Below, piece after piece: positions 46,659 through 58,470 of a DNA stretch of 64,000 bases (within the stretch, counting starts at the first letter, position 1; each line of letters opens with the position of its first letter). Location of the stretch: positions 117,444,501 to 117,508,500 of the forward strand of contig CM075669.1 in NCBI GenBank assembly GCA_037962975.1, in the 5' to 3' direction. The notes under the pieces were generated by a model. That model had not been told where the DNA came from and ran no database searches. It worked only from the letters and a program-made list of their open reading frames with translations. Source of the DNA: Clitoria ternatea. Its lineage: Eukaryota > Streptophyta > Magnoliopsida > Fabales > Fabaceae. The translations under genes were made by a program, and so were the position numbers.

Positions 46659-48158
46659 TGATAAGAGTCTAGTTTGCACTAGTTTTAGAGTCATTTTTTT
46701 TAAGCTTTTAGGTTGTTCATGCTAGTTTTCCCCTTAATTCCAAGTGTTTTCTTTTGTTCCACACATGTTACTTGGGTGTCTCTATTTTGCAGGAATAAAT
46801 CTATTTTAGGTCTATAAACCTTGAAAATGTGGCATTCGAGGAAGCATTGGATAAATGGAAGAGTTTCAAGCTATGAAAAAGCAGCAAAGTGAAGTCCAGA
46901 GAAACCCACTGGCAGTGGGTTTTTCCCACTGCCAGTGGATCTTGCTGCCCTATAACAAAAACTTGCACAAATTAGGGTCCAGAGAAACCCACTGGCCATG
47001 GGTTTTTCCCACTGCCAGTGGATCTTGCTGCCATGTAGAGAAAATGCATATCTTGGGGTCTAGAAAAACCCACTGGCCGTGGGTTTTTCCCACTGGCCGT
47101 GGGTTCCTCTGTTTGAATGATCAAAAATGTAAAAATTGGACCTCCAGTACGATCCACTGGCCGTGGGTTTTTCCCACTGCCAGTGGGTTTTTGCACGCAC
47201 AGCAGTTTCCTTATTTTAGGGAGCAGTTTCTGAGGTTTAAGTGGACAGTTTTGAAAAGAACAAAGGACACAGACATTTTGGGACGTTTTTGGAGAGAAAA
47301 AGAGGGAGTTTTCACCTGGGATTATTGAAGAAATCAAGACCATAGGCGTTGAAGAACATCATTTGGGCAAATTTCAGAAAGATTCATAAGCACAAGTGAG
47401 AGCTTCGCTTCGTGTTCTTTACTTTCTTCTTGGGTTTTCTCTTTCTCTGTAATTTCTGAATTTGATTCCATCAATGGGCTGTGGTGAATTGAGCATGTGT
47501 AGCTAAACTTTATCTTGGGATTAGGGTGTGACAATGCTTATGTATTGAACCTCTTTTGGATTTTTCTATCTATTAATTCATTGCTTCTATTCAATTTCCA
47601 TGAACGCGTAATGCTTTTGAATACCTAGAGATAGGGTCAATTGAAATTAAACTCTAAGAGAATCGAAAGGTTAATTAGTTGTTTGAACGCATGAAATTGA
47701 ACTTAGAATCATAGGTCACGAAAGTGGGTATGACGATTCGAGGTTTAATAGGATTTCACCGTTCTTAACAAGTTCACATAATAAATCGAACGCGGTTCTT
47801 TATTATTTGGGCACATTAATGTTACTCTGAGAAGAGGGCTTAATTAAATTCGGAAATCCAACCTAAGAGCGTGAATTAATAAATAGAAAGGTCTTAGGAA
47901 AATTAAATACATGGCATGATCATATACCAAATCCCAAGAACTTCACCCTCATTTGTTCTATTTCAATCTCAGAATTCATTTAGTTCTTTCAGATAGCATT
48001 CCTTCTTCACTTCTGTTTTCCTTAATTTTCTAAATTACAAACCTAATTTCAATATTTTCTAGATAATTGAACCACTGTGAAAACTTGTACTTGGGAACAA
48101 TCTCTGTGGGACGATAACTTTTTATTACACGATACCTCGTGCGCTTGCGGGCCTATCA
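46659..48158 (+). repeat. 5' LTR of element C
   Basis: TG...CA ends. It holds the CCACTGGCAGTGG array near its 5' end. I see no convincing TATA box after the array. The 3' end carries CTGTGGGACGATAAC and CGTGCGCTTGCGGG, typical of Athila LTR ends. Confidence 0.93.
46906..47186 (+). repeat. paired CCACTGGCAGTGG dyad array in LTR C
   Basis: Pairs of the 13-mer start at 46906/46926, 46989/47009, 47070/47090 and 47154/47174. Spacing within a pair is exactly 20 bp in all four, and pair period is 83, 81 and 84 bp. In the first pair the central base is G in the left copy and C in the right copy, so the two copies are exact reverse complements around a T-rich loop. Variants with GGCCGTGG occur. The 3' LTR copy is 52740-53020, with the same 20-bp spacing. 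Confidence 0.95.
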
Positions 48159-48164
48159 AGTTTT

Positions 48165-48182
48165 TGGCGCCGTTGCCGGGGA
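48165..48182 (+). other. primer-binding site of element C
   Basis: TGGCGCCGTTGCCGGGGA, six bases after the 5' LTR, tRNA-Asp type. Confidence 0.92.
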
Positions 48183-48328
48183 TTGTCCCCCCAATATTGG
48201 TTAAACGGTGTTTTGATTAGACTAGATTTTTATTTTTCTGCATAATTTTTCTATTTTTCTTTAGTTCTTATTTTTTCTGCAGAATTACGTGTTGGTATTT
48301 GTTGTTAGAGGGTTTTGCAGGTTTATAT

Positions 48329-50749
48329 ATGCGAAGGAGTCATAGCCTTGAGCATATTTTCGATCCAGAGATTGAAAGGACCCTCCGTAAGATCAGAGCA
48401 CTTCGGAAGCATCTTGAACAGGAAAAGCACCAAGCTTCAAGTTCAGCTACCGACACACACATGGCAAACCAGGACAACAGAGCGCTTCGTGATTTTGCAA
48501 CGCCCAATGCAATAGGTAGGAGGTCTAGCATCACAAGACCCAACATTGAGGCGAATAATTTTGAGTTGAAGCCATCCTTGCTCTCGATGGTTCAACAGAA
48601 TCAATTTGGTGGATTACCATCTGAGGATCCCAACTTACACTTGCAGATATTCCTTGAGTATTGTGGCACGCTCAAGGTGAATGGGGTCTCAAGCGACGCA
48701 ATCAGGCTTAGGCTTTTCCCATTCTCATTAAGGGATAAGGCTAGAGCTTGGTTGTACGCTCTTCCAGAAGCGTCAATCACCACTTGGGAGGAGCTGTCCC
48801 TCGCCTTCCTCAACAAATATTACCCCAGGAGCAAAACTGACCAGTTGAGGAAGCTGATTATCACCTTCAACCAGAAGGAAGATGAGACCTTGTACGAAGC
48901 CTGGGAAAGGTACAAGGAAATGCTCCGGGAATGCCCACATCATGGCATTGAACGTTGGTTGACCGTTCATATTTTTTACAATGGGTTGTCTCCGAACCAG
49001 AGGGTGACCTTGGATGCCGCAGCTGGTGGTGCCTTCATGAGCAAAAACATGGAGGAAGGTTACAACCTCATTGAGGAGGTCGCCCAAAATACATACCAGT
49101 GGTCATCTGAACGGAGCCTACCAACAAAAACTCCAGGTAAGTATTCTTTAGATGTTATTTCCCTTCTTACTGCTAAGGTAGAAGCACTATCTGTTAAATT
49201 TGATAAGTTAGGAACAGGTGCTTCTAATGTGGTGTGTGAATTGTGTGGGGTTACAGGTCATGGCACAACAGGTTATCAGCTTGGTGTATCCCAAGGCCCC
49301 GAGGCTGAAATACAACAAGTGGATGCTATTGGGAGTTATGATGGAAATTTTGGGAACAACTACAGACAACAAGGCGCACCTAGTTTCCAAAATAGACCAC
49401 CACTATTCCAAGGCAACCAGAATAACTACAGACAACCACAGGGACCCTTCATTCCTCAAAAATCAAAATTAGAGTCCTTGATGGAGACGTTTGTAGCTAC
49501 TCAACTAAAGCAGAATGATGAGTTCTCCAATGCCATCAAGAACCTAGCTGCAAAGGTGGACTCGCTTGCCACTCACAATAAGATATTGGAAACTCAGATT
49601 GCTCAACAAGCTTCCAGCTCTACTAGAATTCCAAGGACATTTCCCGGAAAACTAGAAGCAGGTCCATCCAACCACGCCATGGCTGTAATGCTTAGGAGTG
49701 GTACACAATGTGAAGGTCTAATGCCGCCAAAGGAAAAACAAGTTGAGAATGACCTTAAGAAGGATGAGACCGTATCACCTCCACCTGCTATGGAAGAAGA
49801 GAAACAAGAGAAGAAGAGGGAGGTTAAGCCATATCAACCTCCAATTCCATTTCCTCAGCGCTTGGCCAAGGCCAAGTTGGACAAACAGTTTGGTAAGTTT
49901 TTAGAAGTTTTGAAAAAACTATACATTAATATTCCTTTCACAGATGCTTTGCAGCAAATGCCTACATACGCAAAGTTTCTGAAGGATATCTTGTCCAATA
50001 AAAGAAGGTTGGAAGATGAGGGTACTGTAGCACTTACTGGAGAGTGTAGTGCACTGATCCAAAGAAAGTTACCACCCAAGCTTCAGGATCCAGGTAGTTT
50101 TTCTATCCCATGCATGATTGGTGATATGCCAATAGATAGAGCTTTATGTGATTTAGGAGCTAGTGTTAGCCTGATGCCTCTGTCTATTTTTAAGAAACTG
50201 GGATTGAATGAATTGAAACCTACTAGGATGACCTTACAATTGGATGATAGATTTATTAAGTATCCTGTAGGTATTTTAGAGGATGTTCCTATTAGGGTAG
50301 GAAAAATTTTTATCCCTATTGACTTTGTTGTGCTAGAAATGGATGAGGATTCTATGATCCCCATTATATTAGGCAGGCCATTTTTAGCAACTGCAGGTGC
50401 CGTGATTGATGTTAAAAATGGTAAGTTATCTCTGACTGTAGGGGATCAAAAGGTTGAATTTAAATTGATAGATGCTTTGAAAAAACCTTTTCATGATAAT
50501 GTTTGCTGTAACATTGAATTAGTTGACCAAGTGGTGAAGGAAGAGATTCTTCCTAAGGATCCACTTGATTTTTTTTTTCTGAATGAGCCTACAGGAACAT
50601 CCAAATGCAGTAAGGGTTATGCACCATTGAACAATGATATTGAAGTCATGTGTGACAAAGTGGTGAACCCAAATGTGGAACTTAAGCCTTTAAATTCTAC
50701 ACTGAGGTATGAATTTCATGGCTCTAATAGGTTTTTGGTTGTAATTTAG
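48329..50749 (+). CDS. intact gag-protease of non-autonomous element C
   Basis: An 806-residue ORF from ATG 48329 (MRRSHSLEHIFDPEIE), the only large uninterrupted coding frame in the window. The capsid domain has FELKPSLLSMV, RLFPFSLRDKARAWLYALP and FLNKYYPRSKTDQLRKL (about residues 70-180). A knuckle-like stretch (about 49235) reads CELCGVTGHGTTGY, with Tyr where the last Cys ligand is expected. A Gln/Asn-rich linker follows. The protease motif RALCDLGASVSLMPLSIFKKLGL is at about 50135-50205 and LGRPFLATAGAVIDV at about 50370. It should assemble virus-like particles and process Gag. No polymerase follows. The frame ends in TAG after VVI. Confidence 0.93.
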   Translation: MRRSHSLEHIFDPEIERTLRKIRALRKHLEQEKHQASSSATDTHMANQDNRALRDFATPNAIGRRSSITRPNIEANNFELKPSLLSMVQQNQFGGLPSEDPNLHLQIFLEYCGTLKVNGVSSDAIRLRLFPFSLRDKARAWLYALPEASITTWEELSLAFLNKYYPRSKTDQLRKLIITFNQKEDETLYEAWERYKEMLRECPHHGIERWLTVHIFYNGLSPNQRVTLDAAAGGAFMSKNMEEGYNLIEEVAQNTYQWSSERSLPTKTPGKYSLDVISLLTAKVEALSVKFDKLGTGASNVVCELCGVTGHGTTGYQLGVSQGPEAEIQQVDAIGSYDGNFGNNYRQQGAPSFQNRPPLFQGNQNNYRQPQGPFIPQKSKLESLMETFVATQLKQNDEFSNAIKNLAAKVDSLATHNKILETQIAQQASSSTRIPRTFPGKLEAGPSNHAMAVMLRSGTQCEGLMPPKEKQVENDLKKDETVSPPPAMEEEKQEKKREVKPYQPPIPFPQRLAKAKLDKQFGKFLEVLKKLYINIPFTDALQQMPTYAKFLKDILSNKRRLEDEGTVALTGECSALIQRKLPPKLQDPGSFSIPCMIGDMPIDRALCDLGASVSLMPLSIFKKLGLNELKPTRMTLQLDDRFIKYPVGILEDVPIRVGKIFIPIDFVVLEMDEDSMIPIILGRPFLATAGAVIDVKNGKLSLTVGDQKVEFKLIDALKKPFHDNVCCNIELVDQVVKEEILPKDPLDFFFLNEPTGTSKCSKGYAPLNNDIEVMCDKVVNPNVELKPLNSTLRYEFHGSNRFLVVI

Positions 50750-52479
50750 GTATAGCGTCCGGCTGAAGACGTTAAACTTAGCACTTATGGGGAGGTAACC
50801 CCATGGTTCCATGGTAATCTTAAATTTCTTTTTCTTATTTGAATTTATGTGTTTTGTTTTAAAAAAAAATTAAGAAAAAAATCTCTTTATTATTTCTTGG
50901 TTTCCTTCTGTGATTCGTTTTGGGGTTATTACATATTGATTTATCTTTGATGAATAATAATGTGTAATCCTATCTCAATTGCATGATTGATTGTCTTTGT
51001 TGCATGTTTCTCTTGTATTTATTTTTTTTTATTTTTTTTCTATTTTGAATGCATGCATGTTTCATGGATTTCTTTGTTCATGTTTATATAAGTTTCACTG
51101 TACATCGCTCTCCCTCTTCTGAACAGTGAGGACACTGCTCAAGTTTAGTTTGGGGTGGTAGGTACGATGAAACTTATTCTGAGCCTTTTACAGTTTGTCA
51201 TTTCACTTGATTTTGTTTGATTACCTGTTGCATTTTCCTTTCGATTTCATTTTATCATGTTAGGATGTAGTTTGCATGCATTCTGTTTTTAATGTGTTTT
51301 CATTTAGGACAACATAGCTAGTTTTCTAGTGATCATTGTTGCCGTAAATTGTTTCAGTTTGGATTGACGTAATTTTAGGGCCATGTGGAATCCAAATAAA
51401 TAAAAAAAACAAATAATTTGTTATGATGATTGCTTGATTGTCTGGAGGTACTATGCTTTATGATTTTGTGTTTTCTCTGACTAGGTCTATTTCACCCACC
51501 ATGTATTTTGAGAGCTTTTGAGCCAAAATGGGGTAGCCTTTGAACATAATCATTTAGAAAACCCCTGTTTTCTTCTATTGAGTGTGTCATGCGTTTAAAG
51601 CGCTCTAGAACTTGGCTTGCGACCAATTCAAAATGGTTGGTGATTACTCGTTATGGAATGAAAAAGGCACCGTAGGTTTTGTTCTTTAACCTCTGAATTT
51701 TGAAAGTTATAATACACCATTAGTTGGCCTTTGTTGAACCTAAACTGTTGGTTTTTGTTTTTGAAACCCTTTCGTAATTGGTTTGATAAATTCCTGAGAA
51801 AATAACATAAATTCAAGGATGGCAACTAGAATGAAAATGGCTAAAAGAAAAGTGAGTTTTAGTTGGGAAACAAAAATAAACAAAATGATTTTGTGTTTCC
51901 AACTAAAGAAAAGAATTGTTGGGAAAAACAAAGAAAAGGATGAAAGCAAGGTAGAGAAAGGAGTTAAGTTTAAAAATGAAAACAAAAAGGATCCCTTAGA
52001 AGTTTTTGAAGGAATAAAAAAATATGCTTTCTGGTTTGCCTTCTGAAACTTAATTATTCTCAGAGATTTCATTGGATAATAGCCCTTTGAATTTCCTTTT
52101 TCTTGGTATCCATTCCCGCATCTGTGAACCCATGGCCCCATTACAACCAGATGAAAGACCTTTTGACCATAACTTGTTTTCTAGATAACTGTGGAGATTA
52201 AGGTCACTTGCCAAGCCTATGGTAGTGTCTTGAAATGTTATGATTTGAGTGATTCTTATACACAAGCTTAAATACTTAGAGAGAAATGAAAGGATGTGTG
52301 TCTATAGCCTAGTCTTGTGAGCATAGTATGAATAATTGTGTGGTTCCTGTTTGGGTAATCTTGCAATAATCTATTAAATTTCTTTTCTCTAATTGGGTTC
52401 CTCAAGTTGTTCTGAGTTCATCATTCTCTATTGTTCATATTTGTGGTGATGATAATTGCTTGAGGACAAGTAATGTTCT
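50750..52479 (+). other. internal noncoding region of element C
   Basis: 1.7 kb between the gag-protease stop and the PPT. It is AT-rich with purine and pyrimidine runs. GTTTAGTTTGGGGTGGTAGG near 51145 resembles a second PPT. No RT or integrase remnant is recognisable in any frame; short frames (for example 51740-52141 on the minus strand) show no family features. Pol was therefore lost, not merely mutated. Confidence 0.75.
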
Positions 52480-52491
52480 AGTTTGGGGTAT
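52480..52491 (+). other. PPT of element C
   Basis: AGTTTGGGGTAT directly before the 3' LTR, close to the AGTTTGGGGATG tract of element B. Confidence 0.8.
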
Positions 52492-53992
52492 TGATAAGAG
52501 TCTAGTTTGCACTAGTTTTAGAGTCATTTTTGTTTCAGCTTTTAGGTTGTTCATGCTAGTTTTCCCCTTAATTCCAAGTGTTTTCTTTTGTTCCACACAT
52601 GTTACTTGGGTGTCTCTATTTTGCAGGAATAAATCTATTTTAGGTCTATAAACCTTGAAAATATGGCATTCGAGGAAGCATTGGATAAATGGAAGAGTTT
52701 CAAGCTATGAAAAAGCAGCAAAGTGAAGTCTAGAGAAACCCACTGGCAGTGGGTTTTTCCCACTGCCAGTGGATCCTGCTGCCCTATAACAAAAACTTGC
52801 ACAAATTGGGGTCCAGAGAAACCCACTGGCCGTGGGTTTTTCCCACTGCCAGTGGATCTTGCTGCCATGTAGAGAAAATGCATATCTTGGGGTCCAGAAA
52901 AACCCACTGGCCGTGGGTTTTTCCCACTGGCCGTGGGTTCCTCTGTTTGAATGATCAAAAATCTAAAAATTGGACCTCCAGTACGATCCACTGGCCGTGG
53001 GTTTTTCCCACTGCCAGTGGGTTTTTGCACGCACAGCAGTTTCCTTATTTTAGGGAGCAGTTTCTGAGGTTTAAGTGGACAGTTTTGAAAAGAACAAAGG
53101 ACACAGACATTTTGGGACATTTTTGGAGAGAAAAAGAGGGAGTTTTCACCTGGGATTATTGAAGAAATCAAGACCATAGGCGTTGAAGAACATCATTTGG
53201 GCAGATTTCAGAAAGATTCATAAGCACAAGTGAGAGCTTTGCTTCATGTTCTTTACTTTCTTCTTGGGTTTTCTCTTTCTCTGTAATTTCTGAATTTGAT
53301 TCCATCAATGGGCTATGGTGAATTGAGCATGTGTAGCTAAACTTTATCTTGGGATTAGGGTGTGACAATGCTTATGTATTGAACCTCTTTTGGATTTTTC
53401 TGTCTATTAATTCATTGCTTCTATTCAATTTCCATGAACGCGTAATGCTTTTGAATACCTAGAGATAGGGTCAATTGAAATTAAACTCTAAGAGAATCGA
53501 AAGGTTAATTAGTTGTTTGAACGCATGAAATTGAACTTAGAATCATAGGTCACGAAAGTGGGTATGACGATTCGAGGTTTAATAGGATTTCACCGTTCTT
53601 AACGAGTTCACATAATAAATCGAATGCGGTTCTTTATTATTTGGGCACATTAATGTTACTTTGAGAAGAGGGCTTAATTAAATTCGGAAATCCAACCTTA
53701 GAGCGTGAATTAATAAATAGAAAGGTCTTAGGAAAATTAAATACATGGCATGATCATATACCAAATCCCAAGAACTTCACCCTCATTTGTTCTATTTCAA
53801 TCTCAGAATTCATTTAGTTCTTTCAGATAGCATTCCTTCTTCACTTCTGTTTTCCTTAATTTTCTAAATTACAAACCTAATTTCAATATTTTCTAGATAA
53901 TTGGACCATTGTGAAAACTTGTACTTGGGAACAATCTCTGTGGGACGATAACTTTTTATTACGCGATACCTCGTGCGCTTGCGGGCCTATCA
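52492..53992 (+). repeat. 3' LTR of element C
   Basis: 1501 bp, partner of 46659-48158, followed by GTAGG. It carries the dyad array at 52740-53020. Confidence 0.95.
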
Positions 53993-53997
53993 GTAGG

Positions 53998-56960
53998 TGA
54001 TTTTGAAAAAGAAAAGAAAAATGATTTGAAAATTACTGAAGTTGAGAAAGGAAAGGAAGTTTCTAAAGAAAAATATGATTTAAAACCTTTGCCTTCTCAT
54101 TTGAAATATGTTTTCCTGAGAGAGGACGAAACACATCCTGTCATTATTAATGCTGACTTAAAAGAAGAGGATGTTGACAAATTAATAGGGGTTTTAAAGA
54201 CACACGAATCTACAATTGGCTGGAACATTTCTGATTTGAAGGGAATCAGTCCATCATTTTGTATGCACAAAATTTTGATGGAGGATGACTATTCCCTTGT
54301 AGTTCAGCCACAACGCAAATTGAACCCCATAATGAAAGAGGCTGTCAGGAAAGAGGTGGTCAAGTTTCTTGATGCAGGAATCATCTATCCTATCTCGGAC
54401 AGCGCTTGGATCAGTCCGGTCCAAGTGGTACCCAAGAAAGGAGGGATGACAACTGTTAAAAATGAAAAAGGTGAAGTCATAGCTATTAGACCGACCACAG
54501 GTTGGAGAATATGTATAGACTATAGTAGGCTGAATGACTTCACTAGGAAAGACCATTTTCCCTTACCGTTTGTTGACCAGATGCTTAAGAGACTGTCGGG
54601 TCATGAATACTACTGTTTCCTTGATGGTTACTCGGGTTATAACCAAATTGTGGTTGACCCAAAAGATCAAGAAAAGACAGCATTCACCTGTCCATATGGA
54701 ATCTTTGCCTATAGGTGCATGCCATTCGGTTTGTGCAACGCTCCAGCAACCTTTCAAAGGTGTATGCTGGAAATCTTTGGGGACATGGTGGAGAAATTCA
54801 TTGAAGTATTTATGGACGACTTCTTTGTCTTTGGTAGTAGCTTTGATACATGCCTCAGCAACCTATCTAAGGTGCTGGTGAGATGCCAGGAGGCTAACCT
54901 TGTCCTTAACTGGGAAAAGTGTCATTTCATGGTTAAGGGAGGGATAGTCCTTGGCCACAAAATCTCTGCTGAGGGCATTCAAGTGGATAGAGCCAAGATA
55001 GAAATCATTGAAAAACTTTCTCCTCCGATCAATGTAAAAGGAGTGAGGAGTTTTCTAGGATGTGCTGGCTTCTACAGAAGATTTATAAAAGATTTTTCAA
55101 AAATAGCTAAGCCTTTGACCGACTTGCTCGTAAAAGATCATGTGTTTGTGTTTAATGAAAACTGCGTCAAGGCTTTTAAAAATTTGAAACAAAGTTTGAC
55201 TTTAGCTCCGATCCTTGCAGCACCCGATTGGTCTTTATCGTTTGAATTAATGTGTGATGCAAGTGACTTTGCAGTCGGAGCTGTGCTGGGTCAGAAAAAA
55301 GGAAAATTAACTCATGTGATTTATTATGCTAGTAAAGTGTTGAACGAAAATCAAATACATTACACCACTACTGAAAAAGAAATGCTTGCTGTGGTTTATG
55401 CATTTGATAAATTTCGTGCTTACTTGATTGGTGCTAAGGTCATTATATATACAGATCACTCGGCAATCAAGTACTTACTAGCTAAGAAAGAATCTAAGCC
55501 AAGACTGATCAGGTGGGTTCTTTTACTCCAGGAGTTTGACTTAGAAATAAGAGACAAAAAGGGAGTAGAGAACTCAGTTGTCGATCAACTGTCTCGTCTG
55601 GAAGGTGAATCAGATTCTGTTTTAATAAAAGAAGAATTTCCAGATGAGAGGTTGATGGCAATTATCACTGGGCCATGGTATGCTGATATGGCCAACTTCA
55701 AAAGTGCCTCGGTGGTACCTGACGGCTGGACATCCCAAATGAAGAAAAAATTCTTTCATGATAGTAAAACCTTTCTTTGGGATGATCCATTTCTGTATAA
55801 AGTAGGAGTAGATGGAGTGATCAGGCGATGTGTGCCTGAATCCGAGCAGGAAAGGCTCTTGTGGTATTGCCACGACTCCTATTATGGAGGACACCATGGT
55901 GCCTCCCGTACAGCAGCAAAGGTTTTACAGAGTGGCTTTTATTGGCTGACTATCTTTCAGGATGCTAAAGTGTATGTGTAAAGGTGTGATAAATGTCAAA
56001 GGAGCGGAGGTCTTTCTGCTAAAGCTGGCATGCCTTTGACAAACATTTTAGTTGTGGAATTATTTGATGTCTGGGGTATCGACTTTATGGGACCATTTCC
56101 AAAGTCGTTCTCCAATGAATATATACTTGTTGCTATAGATTATGTCTCCAAGTGGGTGGAAGCAATCCCGACCAGAACCAATGATGCACATGTGGTGCTT
56201 AGGTTCATAAAGAAAAACATTTTCTCTAGGTTTGGTTCCGAGAGTGCTCATTAGTGATGGGGGTTCACATTTTTGTAATAAAATAATGGAAAAAGCCCTG
56301 CGGCACTATGAGGTTTTGCATAAGATATCTACTCCATACCATCCATAAACTTGTGGACAAGTTGAGCTTTCAAATAGAGAAATTAAGAGAATTTTAGAGA
56401 AAGTGGTCGGGAAGTCTAGAAAGGATTGGTCGGTAAAACTGGATGATGCATTGTGGGCCTATAGGACAGCCTTTAAAACTTCGATTGGCATGTCCCCTTA
56501 TCAGTTAGTCTATGGTAAGGCTTGCCATATCCCTGTGGAGTTAGAACATAAGGCATGGTGGGCCACAAAGCTATTAAACATGGATTTTGACCAATCCCAG
56601 GAGGAAAAAGTTTTGAAACTCCATGAACTTGAGGAGTTCCGACTCAATGCTTATCAAAGTGCCTCCATTTATAAAGAGAAAACAAAGAGGTGGCACGATA
56701 AGTGGATAAATAAGAAGGAGTTTCAAAAGGGTGATAAGGTCTTGTTATTCAATTCCCGACTGAGACTCTTTCCTGGAAAGCTTAGATCTAAGTGGTCGGG
56801 ACCTTTTATTGTAAATGAGGTTTTTCCTCATGGTGCAGTTGAGCTGAAAGACCCGACCACCGATCGGATTTTTAAGGTGAATGGCCAAAGACTCAAACTC
56901 TACTTTAGAGGAGAGTTTGATAGGCAGAAAACCTCCTTCCTATTGCAGGCATCTTCCTAG
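53998..56960 (+). pseudogene. Athila-like pol of element B (RT, RNase H, integrase), 3' part of split gag-pol
   Basis: It resumes the frame cut at 46658. RT: SAWISPVQVVPKKGGMTTV (about 54405), RICIDYSRLNDFT, and the catalytic box FMDDFFVFGSS (about 54811), with Met-Asp-Asp. RNase H: ELMCDASDFAVGAVLG (about 55250), with YTDHSAIKYLL near 55450. Integrase: zinc residues around CDKCQRSGG (about 55985), WGIDFMGPFPK (about 56075), ISDGGSHF (about 56255) and QVELSNREI (about 56360). TAA stops at 55979-55981 and 56347-56349 and a one-base frame change near 56237 break it. The end at 56958-56960 follows a C-terminal domain with PGKLRSKWSGPFIV (about 56775). Confidence 0.9.
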
Positions 56961-57144
56961 ATGCCAAAAGGTCAAGCTAGTGACCTTAAAGAAGCGCTCT
57001 AGGGAGGCAGCCCTACGTCCCGAGTGTTCCATTTTGTGTTTTGTGTCGGAATTAATAAAAAGAAAACTAAAGAGTTTATGAATAAAGTTTAAATAAAATT
57101 TGTGAAGTTTTAAAGAAGGGAGTCCGATCCTGATTCTTCCATTC
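56961..57144 (+). other. post-pol spacer of element B
   Basis: Short noncoding stretch after pol, with no recognised feature. Confidence 0.5.
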
Positions 57145-57227
57145 CGCTCAGGCGAAGCACTTGTAGCTTAGGCGAGAAGCTTCTGCTGTTGTTTCGCGCT
57201 TAAGCGAAAGTTTACTGAGCTTGAGCG
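57145..57227 (+). repeat. CGCTYAAGCG dyads in pre-env spacer of element B
   Basis: Two pairs start at 57145/57165 and 57197/57218, spacing 20 and 21 bp, pair distance 52 bp. Forms are CGCTCAGGCG, AGCTTAGGCG, CGCTTAAGCG and AGCTTGAGCG. This is the dyad family of the element's own LTR. Confidence 0.85.
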
Positions 57228-57239
57228 AGAGTGGTACAC

Positions 57240-58470
57240 TCGGATCACTGTTACTCATTCTTAACCCCTTTCCCGACTGGAAACTCTTCACTCGTCATTC
57301 TTCAATAAATTCCAAATTTTGATGTGAATAAAAAGGGAGACTTTAATAAATGATTTCTGATCGTTGATTTAATAAACGGGTCAGATGATGAAGGGTGACT
57401 TATTTCAGTCAGCCTTTTATCACTCGGATTCCTCACTTATCACAGTCAGCTTTGTATCAATTAGTCTTCTATTCACTCAGTATATGTTCTTGTCAGTCTT
57501 GTGTCCACTCGGTATTTCTTTTTCACTCGTTATTTCATGAATGCTTCGTCTGTATTTTTCTCAATCCGTCATCCACTCAGTATTTTCATTCACTCAGTTT
57601 CCCCTGTAGTTGTTCAGTTATCCACTCAGTTTATCTTCTTCTTGTTCTATTTCTCACTCGTTTTCATCCACTCGGTGTTCCATCCACTAGATATGCCATT
57701 CACTCTTTCACTCGGTCAGTCATTCACTCTTTCATTTTCTTCCACCCGTTTTTCCGTTCTTACGTCCACTCGTTGTTCATTCATTTGTTTTTCATTCTCA
57801 CTCGGTATAATCCACTCGGTATTCATTCACTCGTTGTTTCATTCCGCCTAATTTCTTTCTCGATTTTCTCACACACTCTGTATTTTTCTTTTTCATCCAC
57901 TTATTTTTCATTCACTCAGTTTCTCACTCATTCACTCGTCACTCATCCAGTTGTTATCTCCTCCACTCGTTCTTTCTTTCGCTCGGTCTTACTTTCATTC
58001 GTTCTTTCTCCCACTTGCTTTTTTGTTCACTCATATCTCACTGCAGTTGTTCACTCGTCCACTCATCGCCCCACTCGTCTCTCATGTTTTTGTATCCATT
58101 CGTCCTTCATTCACTCATTATCATCTCCATTCAGTGTCTCATTCACTCGTTTCCTTTTATTTTTTAATTTGTCGTACGATTCTATCATTCATCCACTCGG
58201 CCGACCTCTTTCTCGATTTTGGTTCAATCGGGATCTTGTTCATTCATTCGCGTATCGTTCTTCCATTTGTTCTTCCACTCACTTTTGTATTTACTCATCC
58301 CCTTCATCCGGTCGGTATATCTTTCCCTCATCTCATTCACTCGGAATCGTTGTCATTCATTCATTCATTCGTCTTTTTCATCCACCCTCACTGTCACTCG
58401 TTTTTCTTGTATCCACTCGGCATCTCTTCCCAGTCTCACTTGGTCTTTCATCTATTCAGTATGTGAGCCG
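57240..58470 (+). repeat. CACTCG(G/T) motif cluster upstream of env-like ORF in element B
   Basis: About 1.2 kb of pyrimidine-rich DNA with dozens of CACTCGG, CACTCGT and CACTCAG words at irregular 12-20 bp spacing. It lacks stops in all three forward frames over long parts, giving open frames up to 367 codons (57395-58498). They encode Ser/Phe/His-rich repeats and are best read as a repeat artefact. The motif is the complement of CCGAGTG in the LTR of this element. Confidence 0.9.

Larger units (their letters stand above)
46659..53992 (+). mobile_element. Element C: Athila-related non-autonomous LTR element (gag-protease only)
   Basis: LTRs 46659-48158 (1500 bp) and 52492-53992 (1501 bp) start TGATAAGAGTC and end GGGCCTATCA. 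A perfect duplication GTAGG is at 46654-46658 and 53993-53997. The tRNA-Asp-type PBS and the GTTTGGGGTAT PPT match the Athila type. The 4.3-kb internal region has one intact gag-protease ORF and no RT, RNase H or integrase. About twenty LTR differences are visible by eye, so insertion is recent. Mobilisation would need polymerase and integrase from a relative. Confidence 0.93.

Noticed and set aside
46906..47186. Hairpins as intrinsic bacterial-type terminators
   Set aside because: The stem-loop pairs followed by T runs look similar, but the DNA is plant nuclear and the T run is the loop, not the tail.
46855..47343. Open frames on both strands in LTR C (157 and 123 codons), repeated in the 3' LTR
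   Set aside because: They consist of translated CCACTGG repeats and occur on opposite strands of the same array.
50750..52479. Hidden RT or integrase in the internal region of element C
   Set aside because: I looked for D-D motifs and zinc patterns in all frames and found none; the region is AT-rich noncoding.
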